From the NCBI RefSeq assembly GCF_013408415.1, contig NZ_JACCAA010000001.1:3348001-3412000 (forward strand): DNA of 64,000 bases, given 5' to 3'. Below the pieces are notes generated by a model, which was not told the origin of the DNA, did not search any database, and saw only the letters and a list, made by a program, of their open reading frames with translations. The stretch comes from Nocardioides daedukensis (GTDB lineage: Bacteria > Actinomycetota > Actinomycetes > Propionibacteriales > Nocardioidaceae). The position numbers and the translations under genes are program-made. Numbering within the stretch: the stretch's first letter is position 1; each line of letters starts with the position of its first letter. Positions 55,101-64,000 of the stretch are shown here, one piece after another.

Positions 55101-55875
55101 GGCCCATGCCCAGGCGGACCTGGCCGAGCACGGGGACGCCCGTCGTGCCACCACGCGCATCTTCGGCTCCCGGCCCGGTGCCTATGGTGCCGGCATCCTG
55201 CAGGTGATCGAGTCGGGCAACTGGCGCGACGACAAGGACCTGGCCGAGGTCTACACGGCCTGGGGCGGCTTCGCCTATGGCCGGGACCTGGACGGTGTCG
55301 CAGCCAGCGACGACATGGAGTCCAACTATCGGCGCATCACCGTCGCGGCCAAGAACATCGACACCCGCGAGCACGACATCGCCGACTCCGACGACTACTT
55401 CCAATATCACGGCGGCATGATCGCCACCGTCCGCGCGCTCACCGGCAGGGCACCTCGGGCGTACGTCGGCGACTCGACGACTCCGGATGCCGTGCGCACC
55501 CGGACCCTCGCCGAGGAGACCGCCCGGGTCTTCCGGGCCCGCGTGGTCAACCCGCGCTGGATCGGCGCCATGCAACGGCACGGCTACAAGGGCGCGTTCG
55601 AGCTGGCTGCCACAGTCGACTACCTCTTCGGGTTCGATGCCACGGCAGGGGTGGTGCACGACTGGATGTACGAGAAGCTCGCCCAGGAATATGTCCTGGA
55701 CGAGACCAACCAGGAGTTCATGAAGGACGCCAATCCGTGGGCGTTGCGCGGCATCATCGAGCGCCTGCACGAGGCCGCCGACCGGGAGCTGTGGGAGGAG
55801 CCCGACCCGGACCTGATCGCGGCCATGCAGCAGGTCTACCTCGAGCTCGAGGGTGACATCGAGGACCGGCAATGA
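52165..55875 (+). CDS. cobN: Cobaltochelatase subunit CobN
   Basis: This 1,236-residue porphyrin-binding subunit inserts cobalt into hydrogenobyrinate a,c-diamide with ATP-driven AAA/VWA help, the late-insertion aerobic route. Diagnostic segments are LQGLCLTSSRAEW, HLGKHGSMEWLPGKN and QRHGYKGAFELAATVDY. ATG at 52165 follows GGAG and overlaps the upstream stop by 8 bp. An insertion at about residues 154-173 is made of a 15-bp DNA repeat encoding DRSIE/DRSIA and looks like a flexible surface loop. Confidence 0.96.
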   Translation: MTDQPGTVRIALLSTSDTDLLSARSADADYALGNPSRLDVHEDLPRLLDGADLVVVRILGSVRSWQDGIDAVLAAGVPVVVLGGEQTPDAELMSHSTVPVGTAAEAHAYLAQGGPANLTNLHAFLSDTVLLTGVGFEPPYVVPEWGWAERPVGDRPIEDRSIEDRSIADRSIADRPRARVGVLYYRAHEASGNAGFAHDLADALDATGEAVGLPIFSSSLRTAPDELYDALGSLDALVVTVLAAGGTKPGTASAGEDDEAWDVERIKALDIPVLQGLCLTSSRAEWEESDDGVTPLDSANQIAIPEFDGRIITAPFSFKEIDPDDPAGLPRYVSDEERCRRVAGIAVNHARLRHIAPGDRKIAVMLSAYPTKHSRIGNAVGLDTPVSAIRLLRRMREAGYDLGPAGGEVTRFLDLDDDTEAGNGLIHALIAAGGQDEEWLTAAQLSESHVRISASDYERWTADLPEQLRDEIVEAWGAAPGELFVNAEGEIVLATLRAGNLVVMIQPPRGFGENPVAIYHDPELAPSHHYLAAYRWLQAPQEQNGFGAHAVVHLGKHGSMEWLPGKNAALAATCATDAVIGNLPLIYPFLINDPGEGAQAKRRAHATIVDHLIPPMARAESYGDIAKLEQLLDEYANIAAMDPPKLPMIRAQIWTLMQSAQMHKDLGLETQPGDEQFDDFIMHVDGWLCEVKDAQIRDGLHILGQAPSGEARVNLVLAILRATQIWGGQQASLPGLRNALGLKEDAPATEVDAIESRAKTLVQEMENVGWDVAAVPQVLAAHEPDASADLTAILEFAATQVVPRLAGTADELDAVLHALDGGFIPAGPSGSPLRGLVNVLPTGRNFYTVDPRAVPSRLAWETGVSMAESLVQRHLSETGDYPRSVGLSAWGTSAMRTSGDDIAEVLALIGIRPEWDPASRRVNGLTVIPLEELGRPRIDVTVRISGFFRDAFPHVIAMVDDAIRMAAELDEPEDQNFVRAHAQADLAEHGDARRATTRIFGSRPGAYGAGILQVIESGNWRDDKDLAEVYTAWGGFAYGRDLDGVAASDDMESNYRRITVAAKNIDTREHDIADSDDYFQYHGGMIATVRALTGRAPRAYVGDSTTPDAVRTRTLAEETARVFRARVVNPRWIGAMQRHGYKGAFELAATVDYLFGFDATAGVVHDWMYEKLAQEYVLDETNQEFMKDANPWALRGIIERLHEAADRELWEEPDPDLIAAMQQVYLELEGDIEDRQ
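52624..52683. repeat. 15-bp tandem repeat in cobN
   Basis: Four in-frame copies of GACCGATCGATCG(a/c)G start at 52624, 52639, 52654 and 52669. The unit is rich in GATC and encodes DRSIE or DRSIA. Confidence 0.85.
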
Positions 55876-55900
55876 CATCGCGTGCGATCCGGGACACCCT

Positions 55901-56656
55901 GTGAGCCGGCGGATCAGGATCGTCGGGATCGGTTCGGGCCACCCGGACCAGATCACTCTGGAGGCGGCCGCGGCGATCGCATCGGTCGACTATGTGATCG
56001 CGGCAGCCAAATCCCCCGATGATCCACTGCTGGAGGCCCGACGCGAGATCTGCCGGCGTCACGGAAACCCCGAGGTCATCGCCGTTCCCGATCCGGAGCG
56101 CGATCGCATGGATCCCGCCGACTACACCGGTGCAGTGACGCACTGGCACGACGCCCGCGCGGCGGCGTACGAGCAGGTCCTCCTCGAGCGGTATGGCGAC
56201 GCGGCGTTCCTGGTGTGGGGTGATCCGATGCTCTACGACTCGACGATCCGCGTGGTCGAGCGGATCCACGAACGCGGCAACGTCCACTTCGACTGGGACG
56301 TGTTGCCGGGGATCTCGAGCCTCCAGGTGCTGGCCGCCCGGCACCGGATCGTGCTTCACGAAGTCGGACAGCCGACGGTGATCACCACGGGTCGCCGTCT
56401 CCATGAGGCGATCGCCGACGGCGCGGAGAACATCGCAGTGATGCTCGATGCGCATTTGGCCTGCGCCGACCTCGCCGAGCCCGCGCAGTGGCACCTGTGG
56501 TGGGGCGCGAACCTCGCGACTCCGGCGGAGGTCCTGGTCGCCGGATCCTTGGACTCCGTGCTTCCACGGGTACGTCGTGAGCGAGAGGTCGCCAAGACGG
56601 CGTCGGGCTGGGTGATGGACACCTACCTGTTGCGTCGGCGCGGATCCCGACGTTGA
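55901..56656 (+). CDS. cobF: Precorrin-6A synthase (deacetylating)
   Basis: This 251-residue tetrapyrrole methylase adds the C1 methyl group with loss of the C20 fragment, a step found only in the aerobic pathway. IRIVGIGSGHPDQITLEA, FLVWGDPMLYDSTIRV and LPGISSLQVLAARH are diagnostic. GTG at 55901 is preferred because it gives the family N-terminus; a start at 55853 would overlap cobN. It ends the riboswitch 3 operon. Confidence 0.92.
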   Translation: MSRRIRIVGIGSGHPDQITLEAAAAIASVDYVIAAAKSPDDPLLEARREICRRHGNPEVIAVPDPERDRMDPADYTGAVTHWHDARAAAYEQVLLERYGDAAFLVWGDPMLYDSTIRVVERIHERGNVHFDWDVLPGISSLQVLAARHRIVLHEVGQPTVITTGRRLHEAIADGAENIAVMLDAHLACADLAEPAQWHLWWGANLATPAEVLVAGSLDSVLPRVRREREVAKTASGWVMDTYLLRRRGSRR

Positions 56657-56765
56657 TCCCGGCGGTGGACATGGCGCGACGAGTGGACTAAACAAGGATC
56701 CTCAGTGTGACCCGGGCCACTCTCGTAGTGGGCGGTCTCGGGCCCTTTCGGGAGGGAGATCACGT

Positions 56766-58115
56766 ATGGAACCGGGACTCCGGAGGCGGGTCGCCGCTGC
56801 TGTCGCGTGCTTGACGATGACGGCCGGACTCTCCGGCTGCTTCCTCAACGATCCGAACGACGCGGAGAGTGGCCTGGGCGGCAACGCCTTCGCCACGGGT
56901 GGCACCCAGGACGGTGACGGCAAGGTGCAGATCATGGGCACCTTCGGCGGCCCCGAGCAGAAGGCGTTGCTGGCCTCGCTCGAGGACTTCGAGAAGGAGT
57001 CCGGCATCGAGATCGACTATGTCTCGGAGAAGGACCTGCCGACCGTCATCAAGCAGAAGGCCAAGGCAGGCGACACCCCTGACATCGCGCTGTTCCCGCA
57101 ACCCGGCGGGCTGCTCGAGCTGGCCGACGAGGGGCACATCCAACCGATCGACACCTACCTCGACTATGACGCGCTCGAGAAGAGCCTGGTTCCTGGGTTC
57201 CTCGAGGCAGCACGGCTCAACGGCCGGGTCTATGGCGCGCCGATGAAGATGGCGGTCAAGAGCCTCGTCTTCTATCCGAAGAAGGCCTACGAGAAGGCCG
57301 GCTATGACACCGCGCCGAAGAGCCTGGAGGAGATGCGCCAGATCGCCGGGGAGATGAAGGCGGATGGCACGGCCCCCTGGTGCATGGGCTGGAACGACGC
57401 GCAGAACACCGGTTGGGTCGGCACCGACTGGATCGAGGAGTTCGTGCTGCGAGAGGCCGGACCCGACGTCTATGACGAGTGGGTCGACCACGACATCGCC
57501 TTCGACGACCCGCAGATCATCAAGGCCTTCGAGGCCTTCAAGAAGACAGTGCTGGCCGACGGGCAGACCTACGGCGGGACCAAGACGATCCTCAACACCA
57601 ACTTCGGTGAGTCGATCACCCCGGAGTTCTCCTCCCCGCCCAAGTGCTTCTGGCACAGGCAGGGCGACTTCATCCTCTCGTTCCTCCCCAAGAAGATCGG
57701 CGCGAACGTCGACGAGGAGGTCGGAGTCTTCGTGCTGCCTCCCTCCGAGAGCGGCTTCAAGGGTCAGCCGATCCTCGGTGGAGGCGACACCGCAGCCCTC
57801 TTCAACGGCAACGACAAGGAAGCGATCGAGGTGATGAAGTTCCTCACCTCGGACGAGTTCGGCGGCCCGTGGGCCAAGGCCGGTGGCTGGCTCTCACCGC
57901 ACCAGAGCTTCGATGCCGAACAGTATTCGTCCGAGATGACCAAGCAGATCGCAGAGATCGTCGCCCAGGTCGACGTCTTCCGTTTCGACGCCTCCGACCT
58001 GATGCCGAAGGCGGTCGGCTCGGACTCCTTCTGGGACGGGATGGTGGCGTTCGCCAAGGGAGAATCGGCTGCCAAGGTGACCAAGCGGATCGACGAATCG
58101 TGGCCGGAAGAATGA
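56766..58115 (+). CDS. Sugar ABC transporter substrate-binding lipoprotein (alpha-glucoside type)
   Basis: This 449-residue lipoprotein has lipobox GLSGC (Cys25) and a class I extracellular solute-binding fold: VQIMGTFGGPEQKALLASLE, GDTPDIALFPQPGG, KSLVFYPKKAYEKAGY and PILGGGDTAALF. It resembles AglE-type alpha-glucoside binders. GGAGGGAG precedes the ATG. It opens a four-gene transporter unit (binding protein, two permeases, ATPase) coupled by ATGA. No glycosidase or regulator is adjacent, so the sugar is uncertain. The 109-bp gap before it shows no clear operator. Confidence 0.88.
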   Translation: MEPGLRRRVAAAVACLTMTAGLSGCFLNDPNDAESGLGGNAFATGGTQDGDGKVQIMGTFGGPEQKALLASLEDFEKESGIEIDYVSEKDLPTVIKQKAKAGDTPDIALFPQPGGLLELADEGHIQPIDTYLDYDALEKSLVPGFLEAARLNGRVYGAPMKMAVKSLVFYPKKAYEKAGYDTAPKSLEEMRQIAGEMKADGTAPWCMGWNDAQNTGWVGTDWIEEFVLREAGPDVYDEWVDHDIAFDDPQIIKAFEAFKKTVLADGQTYGGTKTILNTNFGESITPEFSSPPKCFWHRQGDFILSFLPKKIGANVDEEVGVFVLPPSESGFKGQPILGGGDTAALFNGNDKEAIEVMKFLTSDEFGGPWAKAGGWLSPHQSFDAEQYSSEMTKQIAEIVAQVDVFRFDASDLMPKAVGSDSFWDGMVAFAKGESAAKVTKRIDESWPEE

Positions 58116-59272
58116 GCAGCGCCACCTCCACGCAGACCCGGGAACCGGCCCGAGAACCGTCGAGCGACGAGCCCGAGGCCTACGGTCGCGCCAACTGGCT
58201 GAAGGTCGGCATCGGCCTGGCTGGCGTCTGGCTGCTGGGCTGGGGACTGGCCAACCTGTTCCTCTCCTTCGGCTACTACCCACAGTGGTACGGCCACAAG
58301 CTGGTCATCGCGCTGCTCGCCGTCATCGGCGGCGTGGCCGGGGCCGCGGCGATCTTCTGGTTCCTCAACATCCTCGTCGAGGGGCTGCCGGGTTGGCTCT
58401 GCACCCGGCTCCTCCCGCTGGTCTACGTGTTGCCCGCGTTCGGCTTGATCTGCCTGATGCTCGTCTATCCCGTGCTGCAGACCGTCAACTACTCGTTCGC
58501 CAACGCCGACTCCACGGCGTACGTCGGGCTGAGCAACTATCGCGAGATCTTCACCGAGGACGAGTTCCAGTCCTCGATCCTCAACAACCTGCTCTGGCTG
58601 CTGATCGTGCCCGCGGTGACGGTCGCCATCGGCGTGGTCGTCGCGGTGCTGGCCGACAAGCTCTCGGCGCGGGGCGAGAAGGTCGCCAAGTCGATGATCT
58701 TCCTGCCGATGGCGATCTCCTTCGTCGGGGCCTCGGCGATCTGGAAGCTCGTCTACGACTACCGCAACAAGGGCGAGAACCAGACTGGGCTGCTCAACGC
58801 GGTCTGGACCGGGCTCGGCGGCGACCCACAGGTGTGGCTCGCGGTCAGCGACGCAAAGCTCAACTCGATCCTGCTGATGGTGATCCTGATCTGGCTCCAG
58901 GTCGGCTTCGCGATGATCCTGCTCTCCTCCGCGATCAAGGGCGTCCCGCAGGAGACCCTCGAGGCAGCGCGGATCGACGGTGCCAGCGAGCTCCAGATCT
59001 TCTGGTCCGTGGTGGTGCCGCAGATCAAGGGCACCGTGATCACCGTCTTCATCACCGTGCTGATCCTGGTGCTGAAGGTCTTCGACATCGTCTACGTCCT
59101 CACCGACGGACGGAACCAGACCAACGTGATCGCCAACCTCTTCTTCACCGAGCTGATCGCTCGCGAACAGGCCGGACGTGCCTCTGCGATCGTGGTCATC
59201 CTGCTGCTGGCCGTGCTGCCCGTCCTCGTCTACCAGGTCCGGCACTTCCGCCGTGAGGAGGCAGCACGATGA
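58112..59272 (+). CDS. Sugar ABC transporter permease 1 (AglF-like)
   Basis: This 386-residue protein has two extra N-terminal membrane segments (residues about 30-90), then a MalF-type permease core with IFLPMAISFVGASAIWKLVY and the EAA loop EAARIDGASELQIFWSVVVP. The long N-terminus fits AglF-type permeases. The start overlaps the binding-protein stop by ATGA. Confidence 0.88.
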   Translation: MSSATSTQTREPAREPSSDEPEAYGRANWLKVGIGLAGVWLLGWGLANLFLSFGYYPQWYGHKLVIALLAVIGGVAGAAAIFWFLNILVEGLPGWLCTRLLPLVYVLPAFGLICLMLVYPVLQTVNYSFANADSTAYVGLSNYREIFTEDEFQSSILNNLLWLLIVPAVTVAIGVVVAVLADKLSARGEKVAKSMIFLPMAISFVGASAIWKLVYDYRNKGENQTGLLNAVWTGLGGDPQVWLAVSDAKLNSILLMVILIWLQVGFAMILLSSAIKGVPQETLEAARIDGASELQIFWSVVVPQIKGTVITVFITVLILVLKVFDIVYVLTDGRNQTNVIANLFFTELIAREQAGRASAIVVILLLAVLPVLVYQVRHFRREEAAR

Positions 59273-60129
59273 GCCTGAGGATGAAGGACGGCCGCCCGAT
59301 CAGCCCGGTCGCGATCGTCGCCACGATCGCTCTCGCCCTGCTCTGGACGATCCCGACGATCGGCCTGCTGGTCTCGTCGTTCCGGTCCCGCGACGAGCAG
59401 ATCTCCAGCGGCTGGTGGACCGCCCTGGGCGACCCGTTCGGCACCGGATGGACCCTGGACAACTACAGCGGCGTGTTCGAGGGCGGCGGCTTCGGTACGG
59501 CGTTCATCAACGGGCTGGTGGTGGCAATCCCGGCCACCGTCATCCCGATCATGTTCGCCGCGTTCGCGGCCTATGCGTTCTCCTTCATGGACTTCCGCGG
59601 CAAGGACATCTTGTTCATCGTGATCGTTGCGGTGATGGTGGTCCCGATCCAGGTCGCCTTCCAGCCGATGCTTGACCTGCTCGGCCCTCGGGGCCTGGGC
59701 ATCAGCGGGCAGTACATCGCGGTGTGGATCCTGCACACCGGCTTCGGTATGCCGCTCGCGGTCTACACGCTGCGCAACTACATGTCGACGCTTCCGCGCA
59801 CCGTGATCGAGTCCGCGAAGATGGACGGCGCCACACACTTCCAGACCTTCTGGCGCCTGATCGTGCCGATGTCGATGCCGGCCCTGGCCGCCTTCGCGAT
59901 CCTCCAGTTCCTCTGGGTCTGGAACGACCTGTTGATCGCCAAGCTCTTCCTGAGCTCGGACAACACCACCGTGATCGTCAAGCTGCAGCAGCTGCTCGGG
60001 GCGCAGGGACAGGGCACCGAGCTGCTGACCGCGGGAGCCTTCATCTCGATGGCCGTCCCGATGCTGGTCTTCTTCAGCCTGCAGCGCTACTTCGTCCGCG
60101 GCCTCACCGCGGGTGCCGTCAAGGGATGA
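59269..60129 (+). CDS. Sugar ABC transporter permease 2 (MalG/AglG-like)
   Basis: This 286-residue protein has six membrane segments and the EAA-type loop ESAKMDGATHFQTFWRLIVP that docks on the ATPase. The end FSLQRYFVRGLTAGAVKG is typical for MalG-family permeases. It is coupled to permease 1 by ATGA; the ATPase follows after 10 bp. Confidence 0.9.
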   Translation: MSLRMKDGRPISPVAIVATIALALLWTIPTIGLLVSSFRSRDEQISSGWWTALGDPFGTGWTLDNYSGVFEGGGFGTAFINGLVVAIPATVIPIMFAAFAAYAFSFMDFRGKDILFIVIVAVMVVPIQVAFQPMLDLLGPRGLGISGQYIAVWILHTGFGMPLAVYTLRNYMSTLPRTVIESAKMDGATHFQTFWRLIVPMSMPALAAFAILQFLWVWNDLLIAKLFLSSDNTTVIVKLQQLLGAQGQGTELLTAGAFISMAVPMLVFFSLQRYFVRGLTAGAVKG

Positions 60130-60139
60130 GAGGGAATCG

Positions 60140-61225
<1,086 letters not shown>

Positions 61226-62140
61226 TCAGCTCGTGGCGCGGTGCGCCGTACGCCGAATCCCGTCGGTGACCGTCTCCCACAGCTCGACCGGGAGGTCGTG
61301 GCCCATGCCGTCGATCAGCAGGAGCTCGGATCCAGGGATCGAGGACGAGGTGGCCCGCCCTCCGGAGACGTGCACCATCTTGTCGTTCATCCCGTGCACG
61401 ACCAGGACGGGCACCCTCACCGAGTGCAGGTCGCGCGAGCGGTTCGGCTGGGTGAGCACAGCCATCATGTGGCGCAACACGCCTGGCCCGTTGAGTCCCC
61501 GGTCCCAGGTCTCCTCGGCCCGTCGGGTGGCCTTCTGGTGCCCCTCGGGATAGGCGGGGGAGCCGATCAGCTGTGCCATCGCCACCGACTGGGCCAGGTA
61601 TTCGCCACGCTCGGCGGGTCGCTTGGCCAGCAACCTCGAGAACAGGGACGGGTGCTGCCAGCCGACGGTCTTCTTGCCGGTGGTCGACATGATCGAGGTG
61701 ACCGAGCGGATCCGGCCGGGGTGGTGGATCGCCATCGTCTGCACGATCATCCCGCCCATCGAGATGCCGGCGACGTGGGCCGATTCGATGCCGAGGTGGT
61801 CGAGCAGGCCGATGCCGTCCGCGGCCATGTCGACCAGCGAATAGGGCGCCCTGGCCCGCAGGCCGCTGAAGGCACGTACGACGTCTGCGCGGGAGACCCG
61901 TCCCGGCATGCTCGTGGAGCGCCCGGTGTCGCGGTTGTCGTAGCGGATGACGTGGAAGCCCTTGCTGGCCAGGAGCTCGCAGAACCCCGAGTCCCACCAG
62001 TTCATCGGGCCGCCGAGGCCCATCACGAGCAGGACCGCATCGTCCGAGGGGTCGCCGAAGGTCTGGTAGCAGAGCTCGACGCCCGTGCCGAGCGGTGCGA
62101 AGAGCTCCTCCGACACGGAGATCTCTGGTGATGTGCTCAT
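61226..62140 (-). CDS. Alpha/beta hydrolase
   Basis: This 304-residue protein has the nucleophile elbow GISMGG (Ser127), an oxyanion region MGLGGPMNWWD, an Asp in HGMNDKMV and a His in DGMGHDLP. The layout resembles small esterases and aclacinomycin-methylesterase-like enzymes of actinobacteria; the substrate is unknown. Its stop adjoins the stop of the sugar ATPase gene, so the two converge with no spacer and no visible terminator. Confidence 0.87.
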   Translation of the reverse strand: MSTSPEISVSEELFAPLGTGVELCYQTFGDPSDDAVLLVMGLGGPMNWWDSGFCELLASKGFHVIRYDNRDTGRSTSMPGRVSRADVVRAFSGLRARAPYSLVDMAADGIGLLDHLGIESAHVAGISMGGMIVQTMAIHHPGRIRSVTSIMSTTGKKTVGWQHPSLFSRLLAKRPAERGEYLAQSVAMAQLIGSPAYPEGHQKATRRAEETWDRGLNGPGVLRHMMAVLTQPNRSRDLHSVRVPVLVVHGMNDKMVHVSGGRATSSSIPGSELLLIDGMGHDLPVELWETVTDGIRRTAHRATS

Positions 62141-62205
62141 GCCTCAATCAAACACGACGGCACCATGGAACTGGACAATTGCCCAGTTTTTGTCGCTGCT
62201 GGCCC

Positions 62206-62211
62206 TACCGT
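62206..62211 (+). promoter_or_regulatory. Candidate -10 box of a leaderless transcript
   Basis: TACCGT is followed by six bases and the ATG at 62218. No ribosome site lies between them. Confidence 0.4.
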
Positions 62212-62217
62212 GAGCGA

Positions 62218-63042
62218 ATGGGCAACTCACTCGCCGACTTCCTGGCGCCCGATGGCTTCACCCAGCCACGGATGCACGCCCTGCTCAAGGAGCTCGCCGT
62301 CGCCCCGGAATCCGGGCGGGCGATCCTGCGGGCAGCCCACGGTCGGCGCGAGCTCCGAGCCACGCCGTACGTCGACCGCTCACCGCAGCGCGCCGGCGAG
62401 CCGGTGCTCCTGGTGCCGGGGTTCCTGGCCGGGGACTACACGCTGCGGCTGTTGGCCCGGACCCTGCGCAGCAACGGCTTTCGCACCTATCGCTCGCAGA
62501 TCACCAGCAACGTCTCGTGCCTGATGGGCAACTCGTCGATGCTGGAACGTCGCCTCGAGGCGATCGCCACCAAGCGTGAGCGGAAGGTCCGCGTCGTCGG
62601 CCACAGTCTCGGCGGAATGCTGGCCCGGGGCCTGGCCGTACGGCGTCCTGACCTGGTCTCCGGGATCATCACGATGGGCAGCCCGATGCTTGCCCCCGGC
62701 ACCTCCCACCCGGTCCTGCTCACCGCGGCCGACGTCCTGGTCCGGTTGAGCCGTGCCGGGGTGCCTGGCCTGATGAACGAGTCCTGCGTGGCCGGCGACT
62801 GTGCCCGGTTGGCGTGGGAGGAGTCCCGCCAGCCGATGCCCGAAGGTGTCGGGTTCACCTGCATCTGGTCGCACGGCGACGGGCTGGTCGACCCGCTCGC
62901 CTGCGTCGATCCCGCATCCAGGTCGATCGAGGTCCGCGCCAGTCACATCGGGTTGGCGATCGATCCCCGCGTCGCCGACTGCGTGGTCGCCGAGCTGCGG
63001 GCCCAGGACGCGACGGTCATCGCGCGTCCGACCGCCTCCTGA
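62218..63042 (+). CDS. Esterase/lipase-like alpha/beta hydrolase
   Basis: This 274-residue protein has a VLLVPGFLAGDYTLR oxyanion segment and the nucleophile VGHSLGGMLA (Ser130), with later Asp (SHGDGLVD) and His (ASHIGLA). It lacks a signal peptide. It resembles PGAP1-like/lipase-type acyl hydrolases in actinobacteria; the substrate is unknown. The ATG at 62218 follows a -10 box at leaderless spacing; it diverges from the other hydrolase. Confidence 0.8.
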   Translation: MGNSLADFLAPDGFTQPRMHALLKELAVAPESGRAILRAAHGRRELRATPYVDRSPQRAGEPVLLVPGFLAGDYTLRLLARTLRSNGFRTYRSQITSNVSCLMGNSSMLERRLEAIATKRERKVRVVGHSLGGMLARGLAVRRPDLVSGIITMGSPMLAPGTSHPVLLTAADVLVRLSRAGVPGLMNESCVAGDCARLAWEESRQPMPEGVGFTCIWSHGDGLVDPLACVDPASRSIEVRASHIGLAIDPRVADCVVAELRAQDATVIARPTAS

Positions 63043-63088
63043 GCGTGCCCGTTCCGCGCCGAGGAGGTCGGCCGGTTGCCGGTGAGGC

Positions 63089-64000
63089 TCAGCCGTCGAA
63101 GTCGATCGCGCTGTAGGCGCTGAGCTTGCGCAGCTTGTGCTCGCTGATGATCTGTCGGATCGTGCCGCTGCGCGAGCGCATCACCAGCGAATGCGTGGTG
63201 GCGCCGCCGGCGCGATAACGGACGCCCTTCATCAGCTCGCCGTCGGTGATGCCGGTGGCCACGAAGAAGCAGTCGTCACCGGTGACCAGGTCGTCGGTGG
63301 TGAGCACGGCGTCAAGGTCGAGGCCGGCGTCGATGGCCCGCTGGCGCTCCGCGTCGTCGGTGGGCCACAGGCGCCCCTGGATCACGCCGCCCATGCACTT
63401 CATCGCGCACGCGGTGATGATGCCCTCGGGGGTGCCGCCGACGCCCATCAGCAGGTCGATGCCGGTGTCGGGACGGGCCGCCATGATCGCGCCGGCGACG
63501 TCGCCGTCGGTGATGAACTTGATCCGGGCTCCGGTCGCGCGGATCTGCGCAACCAGGTCGTCGTGGCGGGGACGGTCGAGGACGACGACGGTGACGTCCT
63601 CGGCGGTCGAGCCCTTGGCCTTCGCCACCAGGCTGATGTTCTCGGCGACGGGCAGCCGGATGTCGACCACGTCGGCGGCCTCGGCCCCGGTGACGAGCTT
63701 GTCCATGTAGAACACGGCCGAGGGGTCATACATCGTGCCGCGCGGGGCCACGGCGAGCACGGAGACCGCGTTGGTCATGCCCTTGGCGGTCAGGGTGGTT
63801 CCGTCGATCGGGTCCACGGCGACGTCGCACTCTGGCCCGGTGCCGTCACCGACCTGCTCACCGTTGTAGAGCATCGGGGCGTTGTCCTTCTCGCCCTCGC
63901 CGATCACGACCGTGCCGTTCATCCCGATGCTGGAGATCATCACCCGCATGGCGTTCACGGCGACGTCGTCTGCGCCGTTCTTGTCGCCCCGCCCGACCCA
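63089..64000 (-). CDS. glpX: Fructose-1,6-bisphosphatase class II, start outside window
   Basis: 303 residues are visible and the reading frame runs off the right edge ([19 protein letters not shown]), so the first 30-40 residues are missing. [33 protein letters not shown] with the metal-binding aspartates, and [11 protein letters not shown] are diagnostic of GlpX, which removes the 1-phosphate of fructose-1,6-bisphosphate in gluconeogenesis. Confidence 0.95.
   Translation of the reverse strand, partial: WVGRGDKNGADDVAVNAMRVMISSIGMNGTVVIGEGEKDNAPMLYNGEQVGDGTGPECDVAVDPIDGTTLTAKGMTNAVSVLAVAPRGTMYDPSAVFYMDKLVTGAEAADVVDIRLPVAENISLVAKAKGSTAEDVTVVVLDRPRHDDLVAQIRATGARIKFITDGDVAGAIMAARPDTGIDLLMGVGGTPEGIITACAMKCMGGVIQGRLWPTDDAERQRAIDAGLDLDAVLTTDDLVTGDDCFFVATGITDGELMKGVRYRAGGATTHSLVMRSRSGTIRQIISEHKLRKLSAYSAIDFDG

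Noticed and set aside
56713..56731. Operator-like inverted repeat (CCACT...AGTGG) before the sugar transporter
   Set aside because: Only 5 bp per arm, within a G+C-rich region, and no regulator gene nearby.

Overview
The window is about 70% G+C, almost completely coding, and looks like a chromosomal segment of a Nocardioides-like actinobacterium (family Nocardioidaceae). The reasons are the very high G+C, the 180-kDa-class NAD-glutamate dehydrogenase, a DUF222/HNH (13E12-type) protein, DUF5719, DUF6912 and DUF2505 proteins, a Ku protein with a long Lys/Ala tail, and fused cobalamin enzymes typical of actinobacteria. No rRNA, tRNA, insertion sequence, prophage or CRISPR array is visible. No stretch without a gene exceeds 300 bases; the longest gaps hold riboswitches.

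Layout. 1-6.3 kb: the 3' part of a large membrane glycosyltransferase coupled to a DUF5719 protein, a small BldC/excisionase-like helix-turn-helix gene, and a SAF-domain plus CpaE/TadZ-like ATPase pair without the rest of a Tad pilus locus. 6.3-13.6 kb: a cupredoxin-like lipoprotein with a His-rich polytopic membrane protein, a WS/DGAT-family acyltransferase, DUF6912, pruA, and small proteins including two coupled DUF2505 paralogues. 13.6-21.4 kb: NAD-glutamate dehydrogenase, an ABC exporter pair and an SDR. 21.5-25.1 kb: a bacterial NHEJ module (Ku, ATP-dependent ligase, LigD-type polymerase) interrupted by a secreted L,D-transpeptidase-like gene. 25.1-26.9 kb: the DUF222/HNH protein.

27.0-32.8 kb: a thiamine operon under a TPP riboswitch (thiE, thiO, thiS, thiG, a second thiE/tenI-like gene, thiD, thiC). 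HAD hydrolase and tag-like glycosylase genes follow. 34.3-56.7 kb: a large aerobic-type cobalamin region. cobQ-cobK; then, on the minus strand, an AAA/VWA chelatase subunit, cobO, a cobB-cobC fusion and cobD behind one cobalamin riboswitch; cobL-cobM; cobH with a cobI-cobJ fusion behind a second riboswitch; a short cobG; and a corrinoid-type ABC importer, a [2Fe-2S] protein, cobN and cobF behind a third riboswitch. 56.8-61.2 kb: an alpha-glucoside-type sugar ABC transporter with its own ATPase. The window closes with two alpha/beta hydrolases and a glpX gene cut by the right edge.

How it works together. The thiamine operon makes and joins the pyrimidine and thiazole halves of thiamine phosphate, with feedback through TPP. 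The cobalamin genes cover most corrin-ring steps from precorrin-2 methylation to cobyric acid and cobinamide, plus cobalt insertion by CobN with an AAA/VWA partner, and B12 represses three of the units. PruA and NAD-glutamate dehydrogenase can feed proline carbon through glutamate to 2-oxoglutarate. The points most worth a second look are the CobG that lacks its C-terminal cysteine half, the [2Fe-2S] protein in the cobN operon, a 30-bp repeat present in both orientations in the chelatase linker, a 43-bp dispersed repeat shared by two unrelated genes, and several enzymes with altered key residues (Tag-like, WS/DGAT-like, second ThiE, CpaE-like).
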